Below, in pieces: positions 46,194 through 54,601 of a stretch of DNA of 64,000 bases (position 1 is the stretch's first letter; every line of letters starts with the position of its first letter). Location of the stretch: NCBI RefSeq assembly GCF_036178845.1, contig NZ_CP108070.1, forward strand, positions 7,626,001 to 7,690,000, given 5' to 3'. Origin of the DNA: Streptomyces sp. NBC_00271. GTDB taxonomy: Bacteria > Actinomycetota > Actinomycetes > Streptomycetales > Streptomycetaceae. A model generated the notes under the pieces. It made no database searches. It was given only the letters and a program-made list of their open reading frames with translations, and was not told the origin of the DNA. The position numbers and the translations under genes were made by a program.

Positions 46194-47020
46194 GGGGTGC
46201 TCGCGGCGGTCGACGGCGCGGGGGAGGCGGAGGGGGAGACGAAGTGCGAGGCCGACGGAGGGGCCGCGGGAGAGGTTGAGGGCGAGACCGGTGGGGCGGG
46301 GGGTGCCGAGGGGACGGGTGCGGTGGTGCCGCGCCTGGTGGGGCTGGGCGTGCCCACCCGGAGGATCTCGTCCCGGGTCGCCAGCATCGCGTGCTGGTGC
46401 GGGTCCCAGGTCCACACCGTGCGGTACTCGTAGCCCGGCAGGGTCGAGGGCGAGCGGATGATCACGTCACGGCCCGCGACCTCGACGCTGATCGTGCTGT
46501 CCGCGGTGCCCATGATCTGGACCAGCTTGTGGTGCTCGAAGGTGTACACACGCACCGCCAGCTGATTCTGCGGAAAGCGGATGCCGAGCACCAGGTCGTC
46601 CTTCCGGTCACCCGTGAGATCACGGTAGTACGCCTGGAGGATCGGGCACTTCCCGCCGAGCGTGTCCTTGCCGGTGCAGTACTTGAGCTGCTGGGCCGTC
46701 TCACGGTACGGGGCGTGGACGGCGCTGTACTCGTCCGGGTGGCGGCCGACCTCGGCACGGAACACGGCGATCGGGTCCACCTTGTGGATGTCGTCGCCCG
46801 GCGCCGTGATGCCCGTCACCGTCTCGGTGTCCGCCTCGCCGTAGTCGAGGGCGGCCGTCGACGCGGACGGCAGCTCGGGCCAGAGCCGGGCCGGGCCGAC
46901 GGCGGTGGGCGTCGCCCCCGCGCCCCGCAGGGCACCGGAGTCGCCACAGCCTGCCACGGCCGCCGCCAGCAGGGCGACGAGGGCTGCGCGCACGAGACGG
47001 CTGGGCCGGGTGGGGGTCAC
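46190..47020 (-). CDS. Lipoprotein coupled to the kinase
   Basis: This 276-residue lipoprotein has a lipobox ending AVAGCGDSG. The core (PILQAYYRDLTGDRKDDLVL, then GIRFPQNQLAVRVYTFEHHK) resembles a repeat-containing beta-propeller-like or VCBS/FG-GAP strand. A Ser/Pro/Ala-rich tail of about 50 residues follows. ATG 47020. It overlaps the kinase gene by 4 bp, which suggests a 1:1 product pair at the membrane. Confidence 0.85.
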   Translation of the reverse strand: MTPTRPSRLVRAALVALLAAAVAGCGDSGALRGAGATPTAVGPARLWPELPSASTAALDYGEADTETVTGITAPGDDIHKVDPIAVFRAEVGRHPDEYSAVHAPYRETAQQLKYCTGKDTLGGKCPILQAYYRDLTGDRKDDLVLGIRFPQNQLAVRVYTFEHHKLVQIMGTADSTISVEVAGRDVIIRSPSTLPGYEYRTVWTWDPHQHAMLATRDEILRVGTPSPTRRGTTAPVPSAPPAPPVSPSTSPAAPPSASHFVSPSASPAPSTAASTP

Positions 47021-47195
47021 TGCGCTCCTGCGTCCGGGCCGGCCTCGATCCGGGGCCAGGGGGACGGCTCGGTGCGCGAGGTCGGCGTGAAATCGACGTA
47101 ACCGACGCCGTACACCATATTCGTAGGGAAGTCCTTTTTGTTCGCGGGTGGGGTCGGTGGGGCTGGTGAGGGCGTAGGGCCGCGGGGCCGGGGGG

Positions 47196-47780
47196 CTACT
47201 CCGCCAGTTCCTCCAGGAGGCGGGCCGTGGGCAGACCGGCGCGCAGGTACTCCACGAACAGTTCGTTGTGCAGGGCCCAGGGCGAGCGGCGGCTGCGGAT
47301 CAGGCGGATCGCCTCGTCGGAGCTGTGTCCCGCGAGGACCAGCGCGTGCGCGACCACGAGCCCCGAGCGGTTGTAGCCGTGATAGCAGCGCACCAGGACC
47401 CGGCGCCCGTCCTCCAGCGCGTCGTCCGCGGCCCGCGCGAGCCGGATCACCCCGGCGAGCTGTGTCCCGTCCAAAGGACCGTCCGGAATCGGCCACACAT
47501 GGTGCTCGACGCCCGGGTCGGGGCCGTGCCCCGGCATTCGCAGCAGCGTCAGGACGAGGTCGAACTCATCCCTCACGACCGCGAATTCCGGCTCGCCGGC
47601 ACGCCCGGCGAACGCGTGTCCACCCATCCACAGGCCAGGCACGATCTCGCTCCACGGGCTGTCCGGAGCGGGCACATCGGGTTGCTTTCTGCGAGTCCGC
47701 AACAGCGCCTCCCACAACTCCCCCAACTGCTCACAAAGGTAACCGGGTTCTTGCCCCTGGAGCACCCCGCCTGTTCCCAT
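47196..47780 (-). CDS. Dual-specificity/tyrosine phosphatase-like protein
   Basis: This 194-residue protein has the CX5R active site in VRCYHGYNRSGLVVAHALV (Cys-Tyr-His-Gly-Tyr-Asn-Arg-Ser) and the preceding Asp loop IPDGPLDGTQLAG. Family length is normal. The start is uncertain: ATG 47780 or 47786, or ATG 47801, which would overlap the divergent gene start. None has a strong RBS, so leaderless translation is possible. Confidence 0.85.
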   Translation of the reverse strand: MGTGGVLQGQEPGYLCEQLGELWEALLRTRRKQPDVPAPDSPWSEIVPGLWMGGHAFAGRAGEPEFAVVRDEFDLVLTLLRMPGHGPDPGVEHHVWPIPDGPLDGTQLAGVIRLARAADDALEDGRRVLVRCYHGYNRSGLVVAHALVLAGHSSDEAIRLIRSRRSPWALHNELFVEYLRAGLPTARLLEELAE

Positions 47781-47799
47781 GGTCATGGGGTGATGGTGC

Positions 47800-48603
47800 A
47801 TGAACGGACTGCGCGTCATACCGACCTGGCGCCACGGGCAGGAGCGCCTGTACGTGTGCCTGACCGACGGGAGGAACGTTGCCTGGTACGACCGTGACGC
47901 AGCCCGCGTCAATCTGCTCAGTGAGGAGCGCCGGGAGGACGTGCTCGACGCGCTCGGCCCGTTCCTGACCGGCCCCGTGACGGTGGGGCCCCCACCCGTC
48001 CCGACCCCCGCGGAACTGGCCCGACTGACCCTCCACCCGGACGACGACCTCGCGCCGAACCGGCCCGGCGAGGCGCTGGTGATCGACCTCGACCGCGACC
48101 CGGGACCGGCGCGCCGACTGCGGCCCGACCCGCGGCGCCGTGCGCTCGCCGCCGAGCAGGCGGTCGGGGAGGCCCTGGACCATCTGGAGGGCGCGGGCTG
48201 GCACACCCTCCACTCCGTCCCGCTCCCTGGCGGCGATCGCGTCCACCACTTGCTGATCGGCCCCGGCGGCATCTTCGCCCTGCGCTCCCTGCACGCCCGC
48301 AAGCAGCGGGTGCTCGTCGCCGACCCCATGGTGACCGTCGGCCGCCGGGAGCCGTATCCGCTGCTGCGCCGGGTCCGTGCCGACGCCGACCGGGCCTCGT
48401 ACGCGCTGACCGCCGAGGTCCACGCCGTCCTGGCCGTGGCCGGCCCCGCCGACCTCGATGTCCTCGCCCCCCTCCGCGAGGTCCGCGTCCTGCAGGACAC
48501 CGACCTGTCCTCGCTGGCCCGCCTCGGGGGCGTCCTGAAGCCGGCGGACGTGGAGGCCCTGCACGCGATGGCCCGCGACCGCCACACATGGCTACGAACG
48601 TGA
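47800..48603 (+). CDS. NERD-domain protein
   Basis: This 267-residue protein has a nuclease-related domain (about residues 130-230). The conserved pattern is AEQAVGEALDHLEGAGWHTL, then HHLLIGPGGIFALRSLHARK, where Gly-Pro-Gly-Gly and downstream Lys belong to the active-site region. The N-terminal 120 residues are variable. It diverges from the phosphatase gene with almost no gap. A DNA-processing role is inferred from family naming only. Confidence 0.82.
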   Translation: MNGLRVIPTWRHGQERLYVCLTDGRNVAWYDRDAARVNLLSEERREDVLDALGPFLTGPVTVGPPPVPTPAELARLTLHPDDDLAPNRPGEALVIDLDRDPGPARRLRPDPRRRALAAEQAVGEALDHLEGAGWHTLHSVPLPGGDRVHHLLIGPGGIFALRSLHARKQRVLVADPMVTVGRREPYPLLRRVRADADRASYALTAEVHAVLAVAGPADLDVLAPLREVRVLQDTDLSSLARLGGVLKPADVEALHAMARDRHTWLRT

Positions 48604-49116
48604 CTCCGTAGTCCTGGATCGCTGCGTGCCGGTATCTGTATGGCTGCGGGCGGGTGGGGGCTGGGCGCGCAGTTCCCCGCGCCCCTGGGGTCGGGGCTGC
48701 GCCCCGGATCCCCCGTCCGCTGGATGTGCTTTGGCTGCGGGCTGGAGGGGGCTGGGCGCGCAGTTCCCCGCGCCCCTTGGGCGGGGCTGCGCCCCGAATC
48801 CCTGGCCGACCGTTTTCGTTTGGCTGCGGGCCGGTGGGGGCTGGGCGCGCGGTTCCTCGCGCCCCTGAAAGCCTTGGCTCGGTCGGCGTTCGAGGGCGAG
48901 GTCGGAGGCCGTGCCCCGCCCACCCCGGCCCGTATTACTCAGCCCGTCCGGCGTTTGAGGACGAAGCCGTTCAGGCCGATGCGGGGGTCCAGGGGGCGCA
49001 GCGCCCCTGGCGGGGGTGAGGGGGCGGAGCCCCTGGGGATGATGGGGGTCCCCCTGCTCGAGCGAAGCCGAGAGCTTGGGGGAGGGTAGGGGCGGCGGGG
49101 GCGAGGGACTGGTTGG
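48604..49116. repeat. Repeat-rich gap between convergent genes
   Basis: No gene lies in these 513 bp. A unit beginning TGGCTGCGGG and containing TTCCCCGCGCCCCT occurs at about 48641, 48732 and 48831 (spacing 91 and 99 bp). Bases 49021-49047 repeat 5246-5272 inverted, and 49050-49086 repeat 28042-28077. These are mobile-like dispersed palindromes of Streptomyces, here stacked. Confidence 0.8.
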
Positions 49117-49983
49117 TCAGGAGGACGGGGTGAGGAGGGGGGAGAGGAGGTCGCCGTGTCGGTGCAGGCGCGGAGCGATGTCGTCGGCGTGGAACACGAG
49201 CCGGGACGGATCCCCGCAGGACGCGACCTCGTCCCAGGTGACGGGGGCGGACACGGTGGGCGCGGCCCGCGCACGCAACGTGTACGGCGTGGCCGTCGTC
49301 TTCCGCGCCGCGTTCTGACTGTGGTCGACGAACACCTTCCCGGGCCGCAGACTCTTGGTCATCCGGTGCGTGACGAGCGCCGGCAACGCCCGCTCCGCCT
49401 CCACAGCCAGCTCCCTCGCATACGCGCTGACGTCCGAGGACGGCATCCGCACCACCGTCGCCAGCAGATGCAGCCCCTTCGACCCGGACGTCTTCGCGTA
49501 CGCCTCGATCCCGTCCACAGCCAACCGCTCCCGCAGCCACAACGCGACCTCGCAGCACTCGACGACCGTCGCGGGCGCCCCCGGGTCGAGGTCGAACACG
49601 ATCCGGTCGGCCAGACCGGGCGCGTCCACCCGCCACTGCGGCGTGTGGAACTCGGTGACGAGGTTCGCCGCCCACATCAGCGAGGGGAGGTCCTGGACCA
49701 GCACCATCCGGGCGGGGCCCTCCGTCCGGGGGACCTCGGCGGTGCGGACCCAGTCGGGGGTGCCGGGCGGCACGTTCTTGGTGAAGAAGACCTGCCCGTC
49801 CGGCCCGTCGGGGTAGCGGAGGAAGGAGACCGGCCGGTCGTGGAGGTGCGCCAGCAGGGGTTCCGCGACCGTCGCGTAGTAGTGCAGGACCTCACCCTTG
49901 GTGAAGCCGGTCGCGGGGTACAGCACCTTGTCCAGATTGGTGAGCGCGAGCCGCCGTCCCTCCACTTCCGTGATCGGCGTCAT
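49117..49983 (-). CDS. LigD-type polymerase domain (NHEJ primase-polymerase)
   Basis: This 288-residue polymerase domain of bacterial NHEJ fills ends before ligation. Motifs include TNLDKVLYPATGFTKGEVL, FHTPQWRVDAPGLADRIVF with the catalytic Asp pair in FDLDPGA, SGSKGLHLLATVV and FVDHSQNAARKTT. It is a stand-alone polymerase lacking nuclease and ligase domains. ATG 49983 is used; the frame to 50061 lacks homology. It diverges from ku. Confidence 0.93.
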   Translation of the reverse strand: MTPITEVEGRRLALTNLDKVLYPATGFTKGEVLHYYATVAEPLLAHLHDRPVSFLRYPDGPDGQVFFTKNVPPGTPDWVRTAEVPRTEGPARMVLVQDLPSLMWAANLVTEFHTPQWRVDAPGLADRIVFDLDPGAPATVVECCEVALWLRERLAVDGIEAYAKTSGSKGLHLLATVVRMPSSDVSAYARELAVEAERALPALVTHRMTKSLRPGKVFVDHSQNAARKTTATPYTLRARAAPTVSAPVTWDEVASCGDPSRLVFHADDIAPRLHRHGDLLSPLLTPSS

Positions 49984-50100
49984 ACGACGAGAGTCGCATG
50001 AAATCGCCATCAAGGCGCCGAGATCGCCCCGCCGCTCCCTTGCGGATGTGAGGTCGCGCACACCCGTCTAGCCTGGCTTTCAACCGCACCCCGCGAGCCC

Positions 50101-50161
50101 GTGTCAGCAAGAACCCGCGTCACCAAGAACCCGTCACCAAGAACCCGCGTCAGCAGGAACC
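50101..50161. repeat. Tandem 14-16-bp repeat in the LigD/Ku intergenic region
   Basis: Four copies of the unit GTCASCAAGAACCC (units of 14-16 bp) run from 50101 to 50161, ending about 20 bp before the ku start. They could bind a regulator or be a replication slip. Confidence 0.65.
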
Positions 50162-50179
50162 ACCAGGAAGGTGCCGCAC

Positions 50180-51286
50180 GTGCGATCCATCTGGAACGGC
50201 GCCATCTCCTTCGGTCTGGTCAGCATCCCGATCAAGGTCGTGAACGCGACGGAGAGCCACTCGATCTCCTTCCGCCAGGTCCACCTGGACGACGGCGGCC
50301 GCATCCGGTACCGCAAATTCTGCGAACTGGAGGACCGCGAGGTCACCACCGGTGAGATCGGCAAGGCGTACGAGGACGCGGACGGCACGCTGATCCCGAT
50401 CACGGACGAGGAGCTGGCCGCGCTGCCGATCGCCACCGCGAGGACGATCGAGATCGTGGCGTTCGTGCCGGCCGAGCGGATCGACCCGCTCCAGATGGAC
50501 ACGGCGTACTACCTGGCCGCGAACGGCGTCCCCGCCACCAAGCCGTACGTCCTGCTGCGCGAGGCGCTCAAGCGCAGCCAGAAGGTCGCCGTCGCGAAGT
50601 TCGCACTGCGCGGGCGGGAGCGACTCGGCATGCTGCGCGTGGTGGACGACGTGATCGCCATGCACGGGCTGCTGTGGCCGGACGAGATCCGGTCCACGCA
50701 GGAGGTCGCCCCGGACGCGAGCGTGACCGTACGGGACAAGGAACTCGACCTGGCCGACGCCCTCATGGACACCCTCGGCGAGGTCGAGCTCACCGAACTG
50801 CACGACGACTACCGCGAGGCCGTCGAGGAACTCATCGCCGCCAAGGCCTCCGGTGAACTCCCGGCCGCGCTCCCCGCCGGGGAGCGGGCCGGCGGCAAGG
50901 TGCTCGACCTGATGGCCGCCCTGGAGAAGAGCGTGCGCGCGGCCAAGGTGTCCCGGGGCGAGGAGACGGGCGAGGGGACGGGCGAGGAAGCCGGGGCGCG
51001 GACCGGCGAATCCGCCGAGGTCACCCCGCTGCCCTCCCGCAGGTCGGCCCGTACGGCGCCCAAGGAGGTCGGCGGGAAGAAGTCCACGTCGACCGCGAGG
51101 AAGACGGCGGCGAAGAAGACGGTCGCGAAGTCCACGGCGAAGTCGACGGGCCAGGCGGCCGGCAAGGCGGCGGCCACCAAGTCCACCGCGAAGAAGACGG
51201 CGGCCAAGAAGACGACCGCCAAGAAGGCGACGGGGAAGAAGACGACCGCGAAGAAGGCCACCCCGCGGGGCCGAGCCTCGGCCTGA
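50180..51286 (+). CDS. ku: Ku protein (NHEJ)
   Basis: This 368-residue homodimeric DNA-end-binding protein begins WNGAISFGLVSIPIKVVNA, with the Ku core IRYRKFCELEDREV and GKAYEDADGTLIPITDEEL. After residue 270 the chain turns into a Lys/Ala/Thr-rich tail of about 80 residues with repeated KKT(A)AKK units, histone H1-like, which should bind DNA non-specifically. GTG 50180 was chosen because GGAAGG lies 8 bases before; GTG 50171 is also in frame. Confidence 0.95.
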   Translation: MRSIWNGAISFGLVSIPIKVVNATESHSISFRQVHLDDGGRIRYRKFCELEDREVTTGEIGKAYEDADGTLIPITDEELAALPIATARTIEIVAFVPAERIDPLQMDTAYYLAANGVPATKPYVLLREALKRSQKVAVAKFALRGRERLGMLRVVDDVIAMHGLLWPDEIRSTQEVAPDASVTVRDKELDLADALMDTLGEVELTELHDDYREAVEELIAAKASGELPAALPAGERAGGKVLDLMAALEKSVRAAKVSRGEETGEGTGEEAGARTGESAEVTPLPSRRSARTAPKEVGGKKSTSTARKTAAKKTVAKSTAKSTGQAAGKAAATKSTAKKTAAKKTTAKKATGKKTTAKKATPRGRASA

Positions 51287-51336
51287 CCGCCGCCCCCCGG
51301 GAGCCCCGTCACCTCGTACGCCTCACCTTGTACGCC

Positions 51337-53148
51337 TCACCCCGTACGCCGCAGGGCCAGCACCGCATTGTGCCCGCCGAACCCGAACGAGTTGCTCAGG
51401 GCGAGGTCGCCGAGCGCGGGCAGCCGGCGGGGCCTCCTGGTCACCACGTCCAGGTCGATTGCTTCGTCCTGGTCGTCGCAGCCGATGGTGGGTGGGATGA
51501 GGCCGTGGTGGAGGGTGAGCACCGTGGCGACGGCCTCCACACCGCCCGCGGCTCCCTGGAGATGACCGAGGTGGCCCTTCAGCGCGGTCACGGGCACGCT
51601 CCCGCCGAGCACGGCGCGCAGCGCGCTCGCCTCGGCGAGGTCGCCGTCGACGGTGGCGGTGGCATGGGCGTTGACGTGGACGACGTCCACGACATGGGCA
51701 CCGGCGTCGTGGACGGCCCGGCGCAGTGCCAGCGCCACGCCGCTGCCGGACGGGTCGGGCGCGGCCATGTGGTGGGCGTCGGCGGACAGTCCCCAGCCCG
51801 CGGCCTCGCAGTAGATGCGCGCGCCGCGTGCCCGGGCGTGCTCCTCGGCCTCCAGGAGCAGGAAGCCCGCGCCCTCGCCGTTCACGAAGCCGTCGCGGTC
51901 GCTGGCGAACGGCCGGGAGGGGCTGGTGGATCCGAGCTCGTGGGTGGAGAGCGCGCGCATGGCGGCGAACGAGGCCATGATCGCGGGCGTGACGACGGCT
52001 TCGGCGCCCCCGGCGAGGGCGACGTCCACCCGGCCGTACCGGATGCGGTCGATGGCCTGTCCGATGGCCTCGGTGCCGGAGGCGCACGCGCTGGTCACGG
52101 TGCGGGCCTCGCCGGTGATGTGCAGCGCGAGCGACACCTGGGAGGCGGCCTGCGAGGGCACGGTCATCGGAGTGGTGAGCGGGGAGACCGCGCGCGGGCC
52201 CTTGTCCCGCAGCTTGCGGTCGCCGCCGACGAGCACGGAGGCGTCACCGAGGATGGCCCCGACCGAGACGCCGACCCGCTCGGGCGCCAGCCCGCTCTCC
52301 GTCGTGCCGGCCGGGTCCAGCCCGGCGTCCTGCCAGGCCTCCCGGGCGGCGAGCACCGCGAACTGGGCGGACCGGTTCATCCGCCGCGCCTGCGGCCGGG
52401 GCAGCAGACCGACGGGGTCCACGGGCACGCTGCCCGCGACCCGCACGGGCAGTTCGGCGAACTCCTCGCCCTCCAACTCGCTTATCCCGCACCGGCCCTC
52501 GACCAGCCCCCGCCACAGCTCCTCGACCCCGACACCGAGCGGCGTCACGGCACCGAGCCCGGTGACGACGACCCGGCGGGGTGCGTACACCTCGGCGACC
52601 CGCGTCGGACGCGGGTGATGTCGTACGACATGTCCTGTTTGGGTGACTTGTGCGGCCAAGTTCCGCAGTTCCTCGTCGGGGACGGGATCCTCGGCCCGGC
52701 GGTCCAGGTCCCGGTACCAGTGACCCCACCTGCGGGTGTACGACTCCTCGACGGCCCGGGGGTCCACGGCGCGCAGCGAGGTGACGCGGTCGCCGTCCCG
52801 GAATTCCACCGGGCCGAGGTCGGTGGAGGTGATCTCGGGAATTGCCCCGACATCCATTCGACGGCAGGCCGTGGTCACTTGGTGACCGCGTTCGAATACC
52901 TCGTCGTGATCAATTCCGCCGAGTGGCGGCCGCAATGTCAGGCGAATGGTGTGGGGAGTCTCGGGCAGGGTGTGCATCACCACGTACCAGGTGTTCTCCA
53001 CCACATCCTGTTCGGACAGGGCGACCAGATCACCGGGGATCACTTCGGCGACGGTGACGGCGTGGGGCTGTACGGGAACGTCGGACGAACGGTGCATGGG
53101 GGGCGATTGCTTTCTGTGGGGATTTCCGTCCCCAACTTTCGGTGACAA
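51337..53148 (-). CDS. Ketoacyl-ACP synthase with unusual N-terminal extension
   Basis: This single open frame of 603 residues (586 if ATG 53097 is used) has a C-terminal 415 residues that form a KAS II/FabF-like enzyme: catalytic Cys about 355 (VTSACASGTEAIGQ), His about 495 (VNAHATATVDGD) and Lys-His in LKGHLGHLQGAAGG. The first 190 residues match no domain I know; they contain VIPGDLVALSEQDVVENTW and IRLTLRPPLGGIDHDEVFERG, suggesting a small beta-barrel. No Shine-Dalgarno is clear at either start. It follows the diaminopropionate genes on the same strand with a 211-bp gap and may belong to the cluster or be a neighbour. Confidence 0.8.
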   Translation of the reverse strand: MSPKVGDGNPHRKQSPPMHRSSDVPVQPHAVTVAEVIPGDLVALSEQDVVENTWYVVMHTLPETPHTIRLTLRPPLGGIDHDEVFERGHQVTTACRRMDVGAIPEITSTDLGPVEFRDGDRVTSLRAVDPRAVEESYTRRWGHWYRDLDRRAEDPVPDEELRNLAAQVTQTGHVVRHHPRPTRVAEVYAPRRVVVTGLGAVTPLGVGVEELWRGLVEGRCGISELEGEEFAELPVRVAGSVPVDPVGLLPRPQARRMNRSAQFAVLAAREAWQDAGLDPAGTTESGLAPERVGVSVGAILGDASVLVGGDRKLRDKGPRAVSPLTTPMTVPSQAASQVSLALHITGEARTVTSACASGTEAIGQAIDRIRYGRVDVALAGGAEAVVTPAIMASFAAMRALSTHELGSTSPSRPFASDRDGFVNGEGAGFLLLEAEEHARARGARIYCEAAGWGLSADAHHMAAPDPSGSGVALALRRAVHDAGAHVVDVVHVNAHATATVDGDLAEASALRAVLGGSVPVTALKGHLGHLQGAAGGVEAVATVLTLHHGLIPPTIGCDDQDEAIDLDVVTRRPRRLPALGDLALSNSFGFGGHNAVLALRRTG

Positions 53149-53303
53149 AGTACGAATTGCCTAGATGTCCCCATCACATAGTGGGCAACGTCACCGAAAA
53201 CAGTGATCAGTATTTCGCTCCCGTACCTCCAATGCCGCCCCTGGTCGGACAACCGAATCCCGTGGCCGCCGAGTTCGTCGCATTACCGCCCCGGCGCGGG
53301 CGG

Positions 53304-53321
53304 ACCGGGCCGCGGGGCCCG
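53304..53321 (-). terminator. Weak hairpin after sbnA-like gene
   Basis: CCGGGCC at 53304 pairs with GGCCCGG through a 4-base loop; it is a short, GC-only stem beyond the SbnA stop. Confidence 0.35.
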
Positions 53322-53358
53322 GCACGTACCGGACCCCGCCCACCTGTGAAGACAGGCG

Positions 53359-54444
53359 CTAGCTCTTACGGTCCTGGAGTTGAGGGCGTTGGTTGTTGTT
53401 GCGCTCGCCGTTCTGGAGGTCGACCGCCCGGCTCCACCGTGTCGATGGCGTGGGGGAGGGCGCCCAGGAATCGGCGGTGATCTCTTCGGAGTTGAGCACG
53501 TCGTCGCCGTAGAGATCCCGCAGCCAGCTGGCCTGGTAGATGGTGTCGAGGTAGCGCTCGCCGAGGTCCGGACCGATGGCCACGGCGGTGAGTTCGCGTG
53601 CGTCGTGCCGGCTCAACCAGTCCGACGCGCCGCTGACCACCGTGCCGGTGGAGCCGCCGAACACGAACCCTCTCCTGGCCAGCCGGTGGCAGGTACGGAC
53701 GGTGTCCCTCTCCTCGACTCGTATCACTTCGTCCACGTAGGACTCGTCGAGCAGGGGCGGGCGCATGCTCATTCCGAGGCCCGGAATCATTCGGCGGCCG
53801 GGCGGACCACCGAAGGACACCGAGCCCACGCTGTCCACCGCGACGACCCGCACCGGACGGTGCCACTCCCGGAAGTAGCGCGCGCAGCCCATCAGGGTGC
53901 CGGTGGTGCCGGCCCCGACGAACAGCACGTCCAGTAGCGGGAACTGACGGGCGATCTCCGGCGCCGTCCTGCGGTAGTGCGCCTTCCAGTTGCTCGGGTT
54001 GGTGTACTGACTGAGCCACACATACCGGTCGTCGGAGGCGCACAGCGCACGCACGTAATCGATCCGCGCGCCGAGATAGCCGCCGTTGCTCTCCTGCTGA
54101 CCGGCGATCATGTGTACCTGACTGCCCAGGGCCTCCATCATCATCCTGGTCGACAGGTTGCCGCGGGAGTCCGTCACGCACAGGAACCGGTAACCCTTGC
54201 TCGCCGCGATCATGCTCAGCGCCACGCCGAGGTTCCCGGACGAGGATTCGACCAGGATCGAATTCGGCTTCAGAACTCCGTCCCGCTCGGCGGCCTCCAC
54301 CATCTCGATGGCGGCCTTCAGCTTGATCGAGCCGGCGAAGTTGAAGCCCTCGCACTTCAGGAAGAGTGAGTGCCCGATGATCGCCCGGAGGTCGACATAG
54401 AGATCCTCTTCGTTGTAGGCCTGGGGAACGGAAATGACGGGCAC
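53359..54444 (-). CDS. sbnA: SbnA-type 2,3-diaminopropionate synthase subunit (PLP)
   Basis: This 361-residue PLP enzyme of the cysteine synthase fold couples O-phosphoserine with glutamate, giving the N-(1-amino-1-carboxyethyl)glutamate intermediate of Dap synthesis. The PLP Lys is about residue 41 in FAGSIKLKAAIEM (in ordinary cysteine synthases the site reads GSVKDR). The substrate loop is ILVESSSGNLGVALSMIAAS. The phosphate-binding GAGTTGTLMG is intact. A C-terminal tail of about 40 residues is Asn/Gln-rich. ATG 54444. Its neighbour upstream is SbnB, its normal partner. Confidence 0.92.
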   Translation of the reverse strand: MPVISVPQAYNEEDLYVDLRAIIGHSLFLKCEGFNFAGSIKLKAAIEMVEAAERDGVLKPNSILVESSSGNLGVALSMIAASKGYRFLCVTDSRGNLSTRMMMEALGSQVHMIAGQQESNGGYLGARIDYVRALCASDDRYVWLSQYTNPSNWKAHYRRTAPEIARQFPLLDVLFVGAGTTGTLMGCARYFREWHRPVRVVAVDSVGSVSFGGPPGRRMIPGLGMSMRPPLLDESYVDEVIRVEERDTVRTCHRLARRGFVFGGSTGTVVSGASDWLSRHDARELTAVAIGPDLGERYLDTIYQASWLRDLYGDDVLNSEEITADSWAPSPTPSTRWSRAVDLQNGERNNNQRPQLQDRKS

Positions 54445-54601
54445 GACGGTCTCCTCAATCTGGAGCAGAGCACTTTCGGAATGTCCGTCCGACCGTGGGC
54501 GGGCTTCTTCGCTTTTTCGGGCGGGAGGCCGTGTCCATATGGGTCGGACAGGGCCCTGCGTCAGGGGCCGCTGTCTGCTGCGGCCCGGGTTCGGGGCCGG
54601 C

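Noticed and set aside
53040..53252. A 70-residue minus-strand gene upstream of the ketoacyl synthase
   Set aside because: It overlaps the synthase start, has no RBS, and shows no recognisable features.
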